Assembly (NCBI RefSeq): GCF_037975245.1
Contig: NC_092577.1
Span: 3,989,501-4,053,500, forward strand
Length of the DNA stretch: 64,000 nt
Origin: Apostichopus japonicus
Lineage: Eukaryota > Echinodermata > Holothuroidea > Aspidochirotida > Stichopodidae
Reading direction: 5' to 3'
Both the position numbers and the translations under genes were made by a program. Below, one piece after another: positions 11,697 through 23,005 of this stretch; the stretch's first letter is position 1; every line of letters starts with the position of its first letter. Below the pieces are notes generated by a model, which was not told the origin of the DNA, searched no databases, and saw only the letters and a list, made by a program, of their open reading frames with translations.

Positions 11697-14600
11697 GTAA
11701 GAGATGAAAATGGCCCCATTTAACAAAATATTCCAGCGGCTAAGTTGAGTTTTTAGCAACATTTCTGGAAATTTCTTCAGGTCGAAATCCATAAATTCAT
11801 AGATTCATTCATTAGGTCAAAGATCATTTGAGGTCAATAGAGGTCACAGTCTGAAAACCTAAACACCATAATTCAAAAAGCTTATGGTGGATGAATTTCA
11901 TAATAAGTAGAAGAAACTCATTTCTCTCTGTGGAGGTCAATTGGAGGTCATTTGCGGTCAACAGAGGTCAAAGTCCAAAAACCTGGTAAACATTTTAACT
12001 CACAAAGTGAAGGTTGGATGAACTCCATATATAGATCATGGATGCACATTATTGAGCAGAAATACCTAAGGTCTACTATGGAGGTCAAAGGTCACTTAAG
12101 GTCAACCAAGGTTATAGTATGAAAACTTTGTAAACATAAAAAACATAAAGGTTGATAACTGCAACGATGAACCTAATTACCTTTGCAATGGTCACATTAT
12201 CTGGAACTCTTTTCTGATGTTCTGGTACTTGACTTTAGGACACATTTTCCTCAGTTGCTCTATTAATCAGGTGGTTCCATGTGTAAAGCTTATAAGGGAA
12301 TCTCAAGACCTAATGGCTTTTGGTTCACTTTATGTTTTAGTCTTGGATTGAATAGGGTTTCAACTTTACCGAAGAGGATTTGAAGGCATCAATATTTCCA
12401 TGATTGAAGTGTGTTCATATTGACATGTATCCCAGTAGTAAATAGGAAATTGGACATGCAGTAAATTTCAAAGAGATAAGTCCACCTATCTGCATTCCTT
12501 TACAGCTCAGGCAGTCTTTGTGCAAGAATATCAATCCCTTTTGGCAGACTCTTTGGCAAGCTTTGTTGCCCTTAGTAACGAGATTGGTGGTGAAGTCCAA
12601 GAACAGGTAAGCGAACTAGCCTTTACACATCTTACTCAACCTTTACACTGATTGAATTGGTAAAGGATTTTACACAAATTGAGGTGCAACATGGACTTTG
12701 ATTGTCAGTAAAACAGACAATAACTTGTGGAAGTGGACATACAGTGTGTCACATGTACACTTAGTGGACATACAGTTTATCACATGTACACTAAGTGGAC
12801 ATACAGTGAATCACATACATGTACACTAAGTGGACATACATTGTGTCACATGTACTCTAAGTTGACATACAGTGTGTCACATGTACACTAAGTGGACTTA
12901 CAAGAAAGGTATCTAAAGACATTTATTTACTTCAATCATAAGAAAACAATCATGATTCTGTCACAAAGAAAATTGTTAATACTTTGAAAACATTGTTAAG
13001 ACAGACCTTAAAGTAAAAATGATTAATATTGGTTGCGCAAAAATCAGCAGAGAATGTAGCTTTAATCATTATTACAGTTACAATTATTAATCATATTTAC
13101 ATCAATACTTTTAGAAAGGAACCCATTTAGACAGAATGATTCAAGTTTAAGAGCACAGATATATGCATTTTAATAGTAAATTCCCAGCGATTGTTAGCAA
13201 GTGTCCTGGTTGGTCGTGTTCAGTCCCAAGAAGCCCACAGTAGACTCACATCTCACTGGAGTTAATTACGCTGTGTAACGCAAAGTGTTTCTAAACGTGG
13301 ACACCATCGCCATTTGACAAAACATTGTGTTTTGCAGGGAATTAAAGGATAAAGGATAAAGGAAAAGACTAAATCTCTTAATGTGTTCTTGTCTTACAGG
13401 TTGCAATATTCAAGAAAGCCTTCGACGCCCAGGGAAAGTTCATTGTTGTGGCCTCTGAATCCAAGCCACCAAGTCAGGTAAGGTCCTGAGAGATATTATT
13501 GGGTGGCGATGGTGTTGGTGCACCAGTTTTGGGTGGCGATGGTGTTGGTGCACCAGTTTTGGGTGGCGATGGTGTTGATGCACCAGTTTTGGTTGGCGAT
13601 GGTGTTGATGCACCAGTTTTGGGTGGCGATGGTGTTGATGCACCAGTTTTGGGAGGCGATGGTGTTGATGCACCAGTTTTGGGTGGTGATGGTGTTGATG
13701 CACCAGTTTTGGGTGGCGATGCTGCTGATGCACCAGTTTTTGGTGGCGATGGTGTTGATGCACCAGTTTTGGGTGGCGATGGTGTTGATGTACCAGTAAG
13801 CCTTTTGGAGATAAATGAAAAAACCTGATCTTCATGTTTTCATGCCACTTTCGAGGTTGTAATTGAATTTGAGTCGGATGATTGATGTTGACTTCTCAAA
13901 CCTTTTCAGAGCAACCGAATTGAGTGGAATTCTTTCAAACTGTGTCCTTTTTCTTTCTACCTCCCCCCCCCCCAAACTTCTCTACCCATCTTAGGCAGTG
14001 CTGATGAAACTTTTGCAGCCAACATCAGAAGCGATCGCTGGGGTACAAGAATTTAGGGAAAAAAGGCGCACTTCAGCCGTCTTTAATCACCTTTCGGCTC
14101 TCAGCGAAACCATCCCTGCGCTCGGCTGGGTCACTATCGTGAGTATAACACCGGCTATTGCCAAATACTGTATAGAAGCCACTTACCCTGGGTACCTCTC
14201 CATTTACATAGCTACCATGTGTGACTTTGTTTAAAGTTTTATGGAAATATTGCGTTCTACCACCATACAGATTTGACTATACAGTAAAGATGGATAAAGC
14301 GTACACATGATGTTACCTCACTCAACCTTACTGAACCTTTTCATTACCTACCAGAAACCTTACACAAGCTTTAAGCAGTGACCACAATACTGCTACCAAG
14401 CACCCAAATTCTATAAATTGTTATTATTCACTTCAAAAGGATTTAATAATCTCTTTTGACCAAATGGCTGTAAAGGAGAAGAATTTCAAATGTGTCCTTA
14501 AAATGTTCAGAGAATATACAGAAAATATTAGAAAAAAAACATAATTCAAGATTTGTTACTTTGTATAGTAAATATGAGATACTCTTTGCCTGTCAAATTT

Positions 14601-17600
14601 GTTTCTTATTCTCTCCTATGGTACCCCTTTTTGTTTTTATATTTGCTTTTAACTTTCTAATTCAAAATTCTCAAGCTAGTGCAACATTCTTCTGACACAT
14701 TTAATGCACAAATAGTGATCCATCACATTTAATTCACAATAGCGCCCTCCCTCCTCCTCCCCTCCAATCTCTTGTGCTGCAATTATAATTTAATGCTATT
14801 CAGCAGTTTTCTTGACCAATTATGGCACATAGCCTGTAAGTCTGCTTTATGGTTCGTGCAAAACTCCAATTCTACTGTATCTCTTTTTCAAGGAACCAAA
14901 ACCAGGACCGTTTGTGAAGGAAATGAGCGATGCTGGACAATTTTACTCAAATCGTGTTCTCAAGGATTTTAAAGACAAGTAGGTTTGACAAGTCATGTTT
15001 CAGATGTTTGCAACGTGAGGACATATCTTTACAGTATACGTTAACTTCACTTTGTCCGTATGTCCACGCAAGGTGTGGGAGTGTGAAAAATACATTATAT
15101 TTGTCCATGCCAATTACATATATGGGAAGAACTATAGAACATGTCCAATATTTGTGGACTCAAAAGTTGTGTGTGAAAGTATTTGCCAAAATGTGTTGCA
15201 TATGGGAATTATGCATCCATACCATTGCATATGTGTGACGAATGAAACATATACCCACTGCGTCCACTCAGAGTGAATGTGTGTGAATTATTTACATTAT
15301 ATCCATCAAATGGGCACACAAGGTGAATGTGTGTGAAGACTTCAAACATCCATTAGTCGTCCACACCTGGTGAATATATGTACAGATTTATGTGTCCAAG
15401 TAAAGTGTATGTGTGTGAATTATTTGCCAATGTCTGGTCCACAGTCGTGGAGTTACGTGTAAATCCAAGGATAAACGTGTGCCCGATTCAGTGTCAGTCT
15501 TTTATCCAAACTCTCTCGTTCTTAAGAAAGATTGTTTAATTCTAAAACTTTGTCGCAATTAATATCTCACTCAGCCAGATGTCAATGGAAGGGTGAATGT
15601 CCCCCATTTTCTCTAATTCTCTGATTTTGTTGCTGACAAATTTGTCATAACTGTTGTGAGTTTGTTTGGGCATTGCCATGAAGTTTCATCATTTAAGCAT
15701 TATAGGAAACTTAATCTTGACATCAACCAAAAAGTAAATATTTTCCTCAATCTGGTTAAAATGATTGACAAATTTTGTACATGTCTTTCTAGTTACCACT
15801 CATTAACTGAATTGGGCTCCAAATATGACCACTGTTTCATTTATTATCTTTATTTTCAGAGATGTTAAACATGTGAATTGGGTCAAAGCATTGCTGAAGC
15901 TGTTCAAAGATCTCCACGCTTACGTACTGAAGTACCACACCACAGGATTGGTCTGGAATAAGCAGGTTAGTTACCATGGAAACAAATCTTATGTCATTTT
16001 GTCTGATCTTTTTCACGCAGTACTGCAAAATGTTGAATCAGCCTTCTGTGGCTTATCAAACCATTCAGTTCAATGGTTAAATCATACAGTGTGTCACATG
16101 TACATTAAGTGGACACACGGTGTGTCACATGTACACTAAGTGGACATGCAGTGTGCCACATTTACACTTAGTGGACATACAGTGTGCCTGAGAGAGACAG
16201 TGCTTTTGGCAAAGGGCCATACAGGATCAAACTAATACAAATCACAAACTTAAAGACCTGGTTTGTTGCAGATAGGAGTAAATTGCATTTGAAAGGAATT
16301 TTTGGAGTCTGCATTTCTGTCTCTGTTTATTTTCTATTCTTTGTATCTGTTTTGTGAACGACCTTCTCTCTGACGTGCTGCCGGTTTGCTTCTCATGAAT
16401 ATTTATGCATTTAGTTAGCCAAGATAATAGTTGCTTAATTGTTGATTGTTTCTATATTTTTATTCTTCATGTAGGGTAAAGAGGCTCAGGCCAGTGATGT
16501 CCCAGCAGCAGCAGCTCCCGCGGCACCCGCTGGTGGAGCACCACCTCCTCCCCCTCCTCCACCCGCTGACCTCCACGCCCAGTCATCTGCCCCTGCACCG
16601 GCAGCAGGTGGTGATGAAAGGAATGCTCTCTTTGCAGAACTTAACAAAGGAAGTGATATTACCAAAGGTAAGCCTTAAGGCATAATTAAGTACATGCTAA
16701 TAAACTATATAATTATACTGAGACTGTAACATGGAACATTAGTTAACATTGGAGAGATCCAGCCCTATGTAAATATTAAATCTGCTGAACCTATATCGCT
16801 AGACTAAGTTCATTCTTTCCCCCCCTTTCCCCCTCACCCCTCCCCCTAAAGGTTAAAAAAGGAGGTGATATTACAAAAAGTAAGCATTAAGGCATAATTA
16901 AATACATGCTAATAAACTATATAATTATACTGAGACTGACATGGAACATTAGTTAACATTGGAGAGATCCATCCTTATGTATTATAATAAATCTGCTGAA
17001 CCTATAATCGCTAGCTTTAGATCCCTGTTTCCCCTCCCCTCCCCATCCCCCCTCACCCCTCCCTCTAATAGTAACAAAGGAGGTGATATTACAAAAGGTA
17101 TGCCTTAAGGCATAATTAAGTACATGCTAATAAACTATATAATGCTGAGACTGACATGGAACATTAGTTAACATTGGAGAGATCCATCCTTATGTATTAT
17201 AATTAATCTGCTGAACCTATATCGCTAGCTTTAGATCCATGTTTCCCCTCCCCATCCCCCCTCACCCCTTCCCCTAAGAGTAACATAGGAGGTGATATTA
17301 CAAAAGGTACGCCTTAAGGTATAATTAAATACATGCTAATAAACTATATAATGCTGAGACTGACATGGAACATTAGTTAACATTGGAGAGATCCATCCTT
17401 ATGTATTATAATAAATCTGCTGAACCTATATCGCTAGCTTTAGATCCATGTTTCCCCTCCCCTCCCCCTCACCCCTCCCCCTAAGAGTAACATAGGAGGT
17501 GATATTACAAAAGATACGCCTTAAGGCATAATTAAGTACATGCTAATAAACTATATAATTATACTGAGACTGTAACATGGAACATCAGTTAACATAGGAG

Positions 17601-20600
17601 AGATCCATCCTTATGTATTATAATAAATCTGCTGAACCTATAATCGCTAGCTTTAGATCCATGTTTCCCCTCCCCTCCCCCTCACCCCTCCCCGTAAGAT
17701 TAACAAAGAAGGTGATATTACAAAAGGTAAGCCTTAAGGCATAATTAGGTACATGCTAATAAACTATATAGTACTGAGACCGTAACATGGAACATTTGTT
17801 AACATTGGAGAGATCCATCCATATGTAAATAATAAATCTGCTGAACCTATAATCGCTAGCTTTAGATCTCTACATCCCCTCCCCGTCCCGCTTCCCCTTC
17901 CCTCCCCAAAAAAACAACTGGAAAACTGGATAAATTTGGCATTGTGAATGAGAGGAGTCTAGTTTGCAAAACTTAAACTGCTGACAATCGTGTTGAGTGT
18001 AGCGCAGACTTAATTGCAGATAGAAACACGAAAAAACAAACTGCCATTTTGTCGGCTTCTTTTAGATTTAGAAGTATTTATTTACAACGCTTTTTTCCTC
18101 GTAGACTGTGACATATCAATACTATTAGTTTGTACCTAAAGTCATCTGTTTAATTTTTCAATATTTTTTTTGTCTGACTTTTGTACTGGTTTATTTGCTT
18201 TTTTTAATAGGTTTGAAGAAAGTGACATCTGATATGCAAACCCACAAAAACCCGAACCTGAGACAAGGACCAAAGCCCTTCGGGGCTCCTAAGCCCTTCA
18301 AAGCGACATCTGTGAGCAAACCGACCCCGGCCTCTGCTCCCGTCGCAGCCAAAGCGAAGAAGGAGCCAAAGTTAGCCTTAGTAGACAAGAAGTGGATGGT
18401 GGTAAGTTGAAACTACTTTCAAGTCCGATTACGGATTTCTTCTCCTTAACCTTAATCGACTTAATCGATGGAGTGATCGATCAAAGATTGATGCAAGAGA
18501 ATTCGGTCTGCTTCGCTGCATTTGTAAACGTATATTCAAGCACGAGCTTTTTCCGTGAATTCGCAGACTATCCTTTATTTCTTTTCTACCTCGGGGACAA
18601 AAACTATTATCCTAACACACTGTAGCATATGCAAACTGGAGCCTATACCGCAATTTTTGCAAAGTTCCATTCATTTTTTTTTACCCCAGGCTCATCCTTA
18701 TATATGTCATGAAGTAGATTATCTTCTAAATGGTCCTAGTTTTGATAAGTTGGAAAGAAAATTGCTCCAAGTTTGTTTGTTAACTTTGGCCCTAGATATT
18801 TTATTAGAAGTTGAAGTGCAGACATGCTGGAAGTGGTTTTGATCTGTCGTGATTTTGTGTGAGCGGGGGAGGGTGGCGCAGGTACAAAACTTTACCCCAA
18901 TAGAGACCAGCAATGCTGATGGGAAGGGATGCTAAGTGGTCCTAAGTGGTCATATCACCACATTGCCAAATCCATGTAGGCTTTTGTGTTTGGTTTTCCA
19001 TCTATTTATCAGGATTCATACCTTTGAACCACATGTTCTTACTGTGCTTTGTATACCTATAGTAGTGTCCTGTATGTCACTTTAAAGGAGCTTAGAGTGT
19101 TCTCGTTTTATATTGTCAACTTTAATTAATAAATACCACTATTAATAAATACCATTATCTATGTAAATGCTGTTTAATATTGTACTGTAAAATACCGTAC
19201 CCTAAAGTACCGTTGATATAAATACCGTTATTAATAAATATGATTATTTTTTTAACCAGCATTCAGTGTATTAATTAGTAATTATTAATAATGGTATTTA
19301 TTTTTTATTTTGGTTTTATTAAGAATCGTTTTATTGGTGTATTAGATGTTATTAATTACACAAAGAAGTATAATAATCCTGGTTTTCTTTTCTTTGTTGA
19401 TTTTGAGAAGGCTTTCGACTGTGTCGATTGGAACTTTATTGACCGTACTTTGCTCTATTTTAAATTTGGTGATAGCTTCCGTTCTTGGATTAGTACTCTG
19501 TACACTGGTAGTACAGCATCTGTATTAAATAACAGTCATTCGACAGGCTTCTTTCCTATTGAAAGAGGAGTAAGGCAAGGGTGCCCTCTCAGTCTTCATC
19601 TTTTTATACTTGTTGCTGATATCTTGATAGGGAAATTTTTTTGTGACACTATTATCAAAGGTCTTAATATTTTAGGACATGAAATTAAACTTTTACAATA
19701 TGCAGACGACACCACCTTCTTTCTAGATGGTAGTCGTACGTCGTTAATTATTTGCAAAAGCTCTCTAGGCTGAAAAACCAGCTCAAAATCTGGAGTGGTA
19801 GGAATCTTACACCTATTGGTAGAAACACAATCGTTAAATCTTATGGCATTAGTCAGCTTGTATTTCTTGTTCAAGTTCTTCCAAACCCTCCGACTGACTT
19901 CTTGGTATCAACAGGTATTTATTAATAATGGTATTTATTAATAATGGTTATTAATAAATTCCATTATTAATAAATTCCATTATTACTAAATACAATTATT
20001 AACAAATATTATTATTAAATAAATACCATTATTAATAAATACCATTATTAATCATGACTAATAAACACACTGAATGCTGGTTTAAAGGAGCTTAGAGTGT
20101 TCTTGTTTTCAAATATTGTCAATTTTATTAATAAATACCACTTATTGTATTGCTGAAGCTGAATGTAGGCACTGGTTTAAACAAACTTATCACATGTTAT
20201 TATTTGATGTAGTCAGTGCTATGCAGGTCCTCAAGAGTTCATCCTGAGACCCAGTTAAAATTCTCCTGGTCCCTATAAGTGTTTAAAAATGTGATGAAAA
20301 CTAAACGCTTTTATCTTTTTGTTTTCATACCAGGAACACTTTGATAACAACCCTGCTGTAGAAGTTAACGTCACCCACATGAAGCAGTCAGTGTACGTCT
20401 TCAAATGCAGCAACAGTGTGATCCAAGTCAAAGGCAAAGTCAACTCTGTTATTCTAGGTAAGTTGAAGGTGTGAGATATTGAAAATAGACATGCTTATAG
20501 CAAGTGGCAGCCCTGGCCCCCCCCCTTCCCCCATAACTCCATGTGCTAATTGTAGATAACACATGTAAGAACCTTCAGTCACTAATCTGACCACCATCAA

Positions 20601-23005
20601 GAAATCCATGTGACAACCTGCAGTTACACATATGTTAACGTGATGACAGAATGTTTGTTGTCGTCATAGGTTACCGTGTGTTGCCATAGGTTACCGTATG
20701 GAGTATCCAAAGCAATCACATGGCTGATTTGCTGCTTGTCATATGGGTTGTCACTCGATACCACATGAGCAATGCATTCTCTCATATGTAATATTGTTGA
20801 TTTGATTTCAACTGATTAAATTTCTCTCATGTAAGGGGGGACTAAAAGTTAAGAGTGGATCAAATTGTTTAGTTTGTGTGGGCACTGGGCAGGCTCTTTC
20901 TTGGGTGGCTTTTCTAAGGAAAGGTATTTTTCCCATAATCAACCATCAATTGGTGAGGCAATCTCCGTTTGGTCTATCGTAATGCAATTTTGAATAATGC
21001 TCGGTACGTTGTTTGCTTAAATGATTGTCCATCGAAACACAGAAAACAAAGACTGCCTTTAGCAAGAATTTTAGACACACATTTCTACTAAGTCTTTCTT
21101 TAAATTTTGCTCACAGATAATTGTAAGAAGGTCGGTCTGGTGATGGAGAGCGCCGTCTCTGCTGTAGATATCATCAATTCGCAGAGCATTAAACTTCAGG
21201 TATGTGTGGGCTGGTCCTATTTTCCTTCCGAAAGGGTAGGACAGGCTCTGAGGGAGGGTGTCAATTATCAGCCTAGTTTGTCCTGAATGGAGTTATAAAT
21301 CATTTATGTGACCAATGATAAATGGCTGTCTGTGGAACATGACTCATTGACTATGGAAATCTTCATGTTCGATGTCAATGTTGTCCAAGATGATCAAATA
21401 TGTTGTTGTGTTGTTTGGTTTGTGTTGATCTTTTAAAACAAATCACCTTGGCTCATATTTTAACACCAAACATGGGCCAATATTTTACAAAGCTCAAATC
21501 CTACTTGGCAAGTTTCTTACTTGTGTGTACATTGCTTTGGTTGCTCTATAGGTTTACTTACTATACCATCTCTATACATGTAATGTACAGGGAGGTGAGA
21601 TATTGTAGTCAATTTGTGGTCACAGCCCTGGTCAGGTGCTCTATCAGTTACCATTGAAACATTTGCCATGGTAACTTATGGTGTAGAAAATTTCACAAAC
21701 CAGTTTGAATGAATACAGTCTGCATCGATGTTTAGCACATGAAGCACTAAGTAACGTTCGTTAGATGTCAAAGGTCATGAGGTCAGTGCTTAAATCAAGT
21801 TGAAATCTCATGTACACCACCAAACTTGGTGGGTTTGTGATGATCCAAGTGTCTCCAGGGATGACATCATTAGTCGGGTCCTAGATTCAAATTTTGGGAA
21901 GTTATCTGCAACTCCACGGTTCATCTACTTCTTTCTTTTCTCAGATGACTGACAAAGTACCCATTGTAAATATCGACAAGACCGATGGTGCTATGGTCTA
22001 CCTCAGTGCCAACTCCTTGAACACCGAGTTTGTGACCGCTAAGTCTTCCGAGATGAACATATTGGTCCCTCAGGCAGATGGAGAATTTGTAAGTTGGATC
22101 TTGTTAACTTAATCCTTTTCTACAATTTCCAAGAGTACTCTACTTTTAGTGAAATGTTTATTCCTAGAAACATTGCAAGGTAAATTAAATGCATAGTGGT
22201 GTCTCACCGTTCCACTGGAAAAAGCTCAATGATTAATTTGAAAGTGTTTTCTGCTTTTTTGGTTTCCATGGCAATTTTCCCAATCATGGTGGCCTGTTTT
22301 TGTCTTCAGGAAAATGAGATTAGGTGTATGTGTTTGGTTGTGTATGACAATGTGCTTTTTATAAGTATGATATCTCAAGAAGGGAAGTTAGGACATATCA
22401 TTTAGCAATAGCTCTTAATTTAGTACAGTGACCATTGCTTTCGGTCAGGTAGTTTTTATGGAAGTCATAGGTCATTTGATTTAGATAGGGATTGTTATTG
22501 GTCAGCCTTTCAACTGTGTTAAATATATATATATATATATAGAGGAATAACAGAAAAACTGTTAAACAACTATGCTGCATTTAGAGAAAGGCTGGATCTC
22601 GAGTGAGATACAATACTTAAATTAGGTAAGTGATTGGAAGTAAAACAGCCAATGTTTGGTTTTTGCAGAGCTTTTGAGCAAAACTAGCTCTTCTTCATTG
22701 CATGATCACCGAAAGTGACAAGGAGTAGCAGGAATTGAAACTTGATTTCACTGTGATATACAGTTGACCTCTGTCCGTATTAAAATATAATAGCGAGATA
22801 TTTTGTGGACGGTTTGCATAAATGTCTCAACATAAATTGTATTTTATATTAATTTTCCTCCATTTATATATATATAGAGAGAGATATATAGATATGTTTC
22901 ATTTTTCTTTGTCACCAACAGAAAGAATTTGCTGTACCAGAGCAGTTTAGGACATCCTGGGACGGCAAAAAGTTACAGACAGAGTGTGCAGAGGTTGTCG
23001 GGTGA
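11534..23005 (+). CDS. CAP1: adenylyl cyclase-associated protein (CAP), complete coding region
   Basis: Twelve coding exons join with consistent phases to 498 codons plus stop (1497 nt): 11534-11696, 12506-12606, 13400-13477, 13995-14138, 14893-14978, 15860-15965, 16475-16667, 18211-18401, 20334-20457, 21117-21199, 21945-22088, 22922-23005. CAP binds G-actin and cofilin-actin and promotes actin monomer recycling in the cytosol. Visible parts: N-terminal coiled-coil/oligomerisation segment (about 1-45), helical folded domain (about 50-220, with TTGLVWNK), a run of eight prolines at 249-256, a WH2-like segment from R275 ([11 protein letters not shown]...THKNP) and the C-terminal beta-helix CARP domain (about 345-498). 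Vertebrate CAPs are about 475 residues, so the length fits. Invertebrates usually have one CAP, so CAP1 versus CAP2 is not resolved. The 5' UTR is spliced: the coding start lies 24 nt into an exon that begins at 11511. Confidence 0.93.
11820..12125 (+). repeat. AGGTCA-rich repeat in CAP intron 1
   Basis: Many AGGTCA words in one orientation, with phrases such as GAGGTCAAAGGTCACTTAAG and 'GTCAAAGTCCAAAAACCTGG'. It resembles the repeat family at 48640-55440 in KYNU intron 3. A DR1 pair of AGGTCA lies at 12082-12094. Confidence 0.6.
12506..12606 (+). CDS. CAP1: CAP coding exon 2 (residues 55-88)
   Basis: Starts after TTTACAG. The nearby second AG (CTCAG) would break the frame. Encodes [12 protein letters not shown], a conserved helical-domain stretch. 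Donor GTAAGC, phase 0. Confidence 0.9.
12720..12905 (+). repeat. tandem repeat, about 37-bp unit
   Basis: Copies of GTGGACATACAGTGTGTCAC followed by ATGTACACTAA in CAP intron 2. The same unit recurs at 16085-16190 in intron 6. Confidence 0.8.
13400..13477 (+). CDS. CAP1: CAP coding exon 3 (residues 89-114)
   Basis: Acceptor CTTACAG, donor GTAAGG, 26 codons. The 30-bp minisatellite begins only about 20 nt downstream of its donor. Confidence 0.88.
13501..13798. repeat. 30-bp minisatellite, ten copies, CAP intron 3
   Basis: Unit GGTGGCGATGGTGTTGATGC plus ACCAGTTTTG in ten near-identical head-to-tail copies. A period divisible by three keeps several frames open on both strands, giving [10 protein letters not shown] or [10 protein letters not shown] repeats. 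The array is intronic: reading on from exon 3 meets TGA at 13487. Confidence 0.95.
13995..14138 (+). CDS. CAP1: CAP coding exon 4 (residues 115-162)
   Basis: Acceptor ATCTTAG, donor GTGAGT, 48 codons. Includes [19 protein letters not shown] and PALGWVTI, typical of the CAP helical domain. Confidence 0.9.
14893..14978 (+). CDS. CAP1: CAP coding exon 5 (residues 163-191)
   Basis: Acceptor TTTTCAAG, donor GTAGGT, phase 2 out. Encodes [20 protein letters not shown]. Confidence 0.9.
15860..15965 (+). CDS. CAP1: CAP coding exon 6 (residues 191-226)
   Basis: Acceptor TTTTCAG, donor GTTAGT. Encodes [11 protein letters not shown] and [10 protein letters not shown], the end of the helical folded domain. 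Confidence 0.92.
16085..16190 (+). repeat. tandem repeat, about 37-bp unit (second array)
   Basis: Three copies of the GTGTGTCACATGTACACTAA / GTGGACATACA unit found at 12720-12905. Confidence 0.8.
16475..16667 (+). CDS. CAP1: CAP coding exon 7 (residues 227-291): polyproline and start of WH2
   Basis: Ala/Pro-rich linker, eight consecutive prolines, then [16 protein letters not shown]. Donor GTAAGC at 16668, phase 1. The last about 26 nt and donor are repeated five more times downstream in the intron. Confidence 0.92.
16642..17905 (+). repeat. six-unit tandem array containing the exon 7 tail and donor
   Basis: Units of about 207-219 bp start at 16642 (the real exon end), 16853, 17072, 17281, 17488 and 17701. 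Each has a version of AACAAAGGAGGTGATATTAC + AAAAG, a donor-like GTAxGC (ATACGC in unit 5), CTTAAGGCATAATTA, CATGGAACATTAGTTAACAT and a C/T-rich tract. Confidence 0.92.
18211..18401 (+). CDS. CAP1: CAP coding exon 8 (residues 291-354): WH2 end and linker
   Basis: Acceptor TTTAATAG, donor GTAAGT. Encodes [15 protein letters not shown] and a Lys/Pro linker with [11 protein letters not shown], ending in the KKWMV strand that opens the CARP domain. Confidence 0.92.
19254..20082. mobile_element. AT-rich element with TIRs, holding a LINE insertion
   Basis: Left end AACCAGCATTCAGTGT and right end ACACTGAATGCTGGTT are inverted repeats. Similarity extends inward into TTAATAATGGTATTTATT arrays. The outer flank TTTAAAGGAGCTTAGAGTGT occurs both at about 19082 and about 20081, suggesting a duplication of flanking DNA. 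Confidence 0.55.
19310..19912 (+). pseudogene. LINE reverse transcriptase fragment (L1-like)
   Basis: Reads [21 protein letters not shown] and QYADDTTFF, the conserved blocks of non-LTR reverse transcriptase with catalytic ADD at about 19702-19710. After 19770 the match continues in another frame ([14 protein letters not shown], then VLPNPP), so there is a frameshift and probably an internal deletion. Endonuclease and tail are missing. An inactive remnant. Confidence 0.85.
20334..20457 (+). CDS. CAP1: CAP coding exon 9 (residues 355-395): CARP domain
   Basis: Acceptor ATACCAG, donor GTAAGT, phase 1. Includes [20 protein letters not shown], the conserved beta-helix core. Confidence 0.92.
21117..21199 (+). 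CDS. CAP1: CAP coding exon 10 (residues 396-423): CARP domain
   Basis: Acceptor CTCACAG, donor GTATGT. Encodes [20 protein letters not shown]. Confidence 0.92.
21945..22088 (+). CDS. CAP1: CAP coding exon 11 (residues 424-471): CARP domain
   Basis: Acceptor TTCTCAG, donor GTAAGT, 48 codons. Includes [11 protein letters not shown] and [12 protein letters not shown], both strongly CAP-like. Confidence 0.93.
22763..22822 (+). repeat. inverted repeat, left copy (CAP intron 11)
   Basis: 60 bp starting GTTGACCTCTGTCCGTATTA. Almost perfect reverse complement of 23658-23717, on the other side of the last CAP coding exon. Confidence 0.85.
22922..23005 (+). CDS. CAP1: CAP coding exon 12 (residues 472-498) and stop
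   Basis: Acceptor CACCAACAG. Encodes [17 protein letters not shown]...VVG, then TGA at 23003-23005. It sits between inverted copies of a 60-bp repeat. Confidence 0.92.
   Translation, partial: KEFAVPEQFRTSWDGKKLQTECAEVVG

Larger units (their letters stand above)
18402..20333 (+). other. CAP intron 8
   Basis: Intron with a dispersed repeat (about 18605-18705, also at 41698-41790), a TIR-bounded AT-rich element (19254-20082) and the LINE remnant inside it. Confidence 0.6.

Noticed and set aside
13440-13835. Open frames on both strands (131 and 109 codons) at the 30-bp minisatellite
   Set aside because: They are translations of an intronic tandem repeat and overlap CAP exon 3 in the wrong frame or strand.
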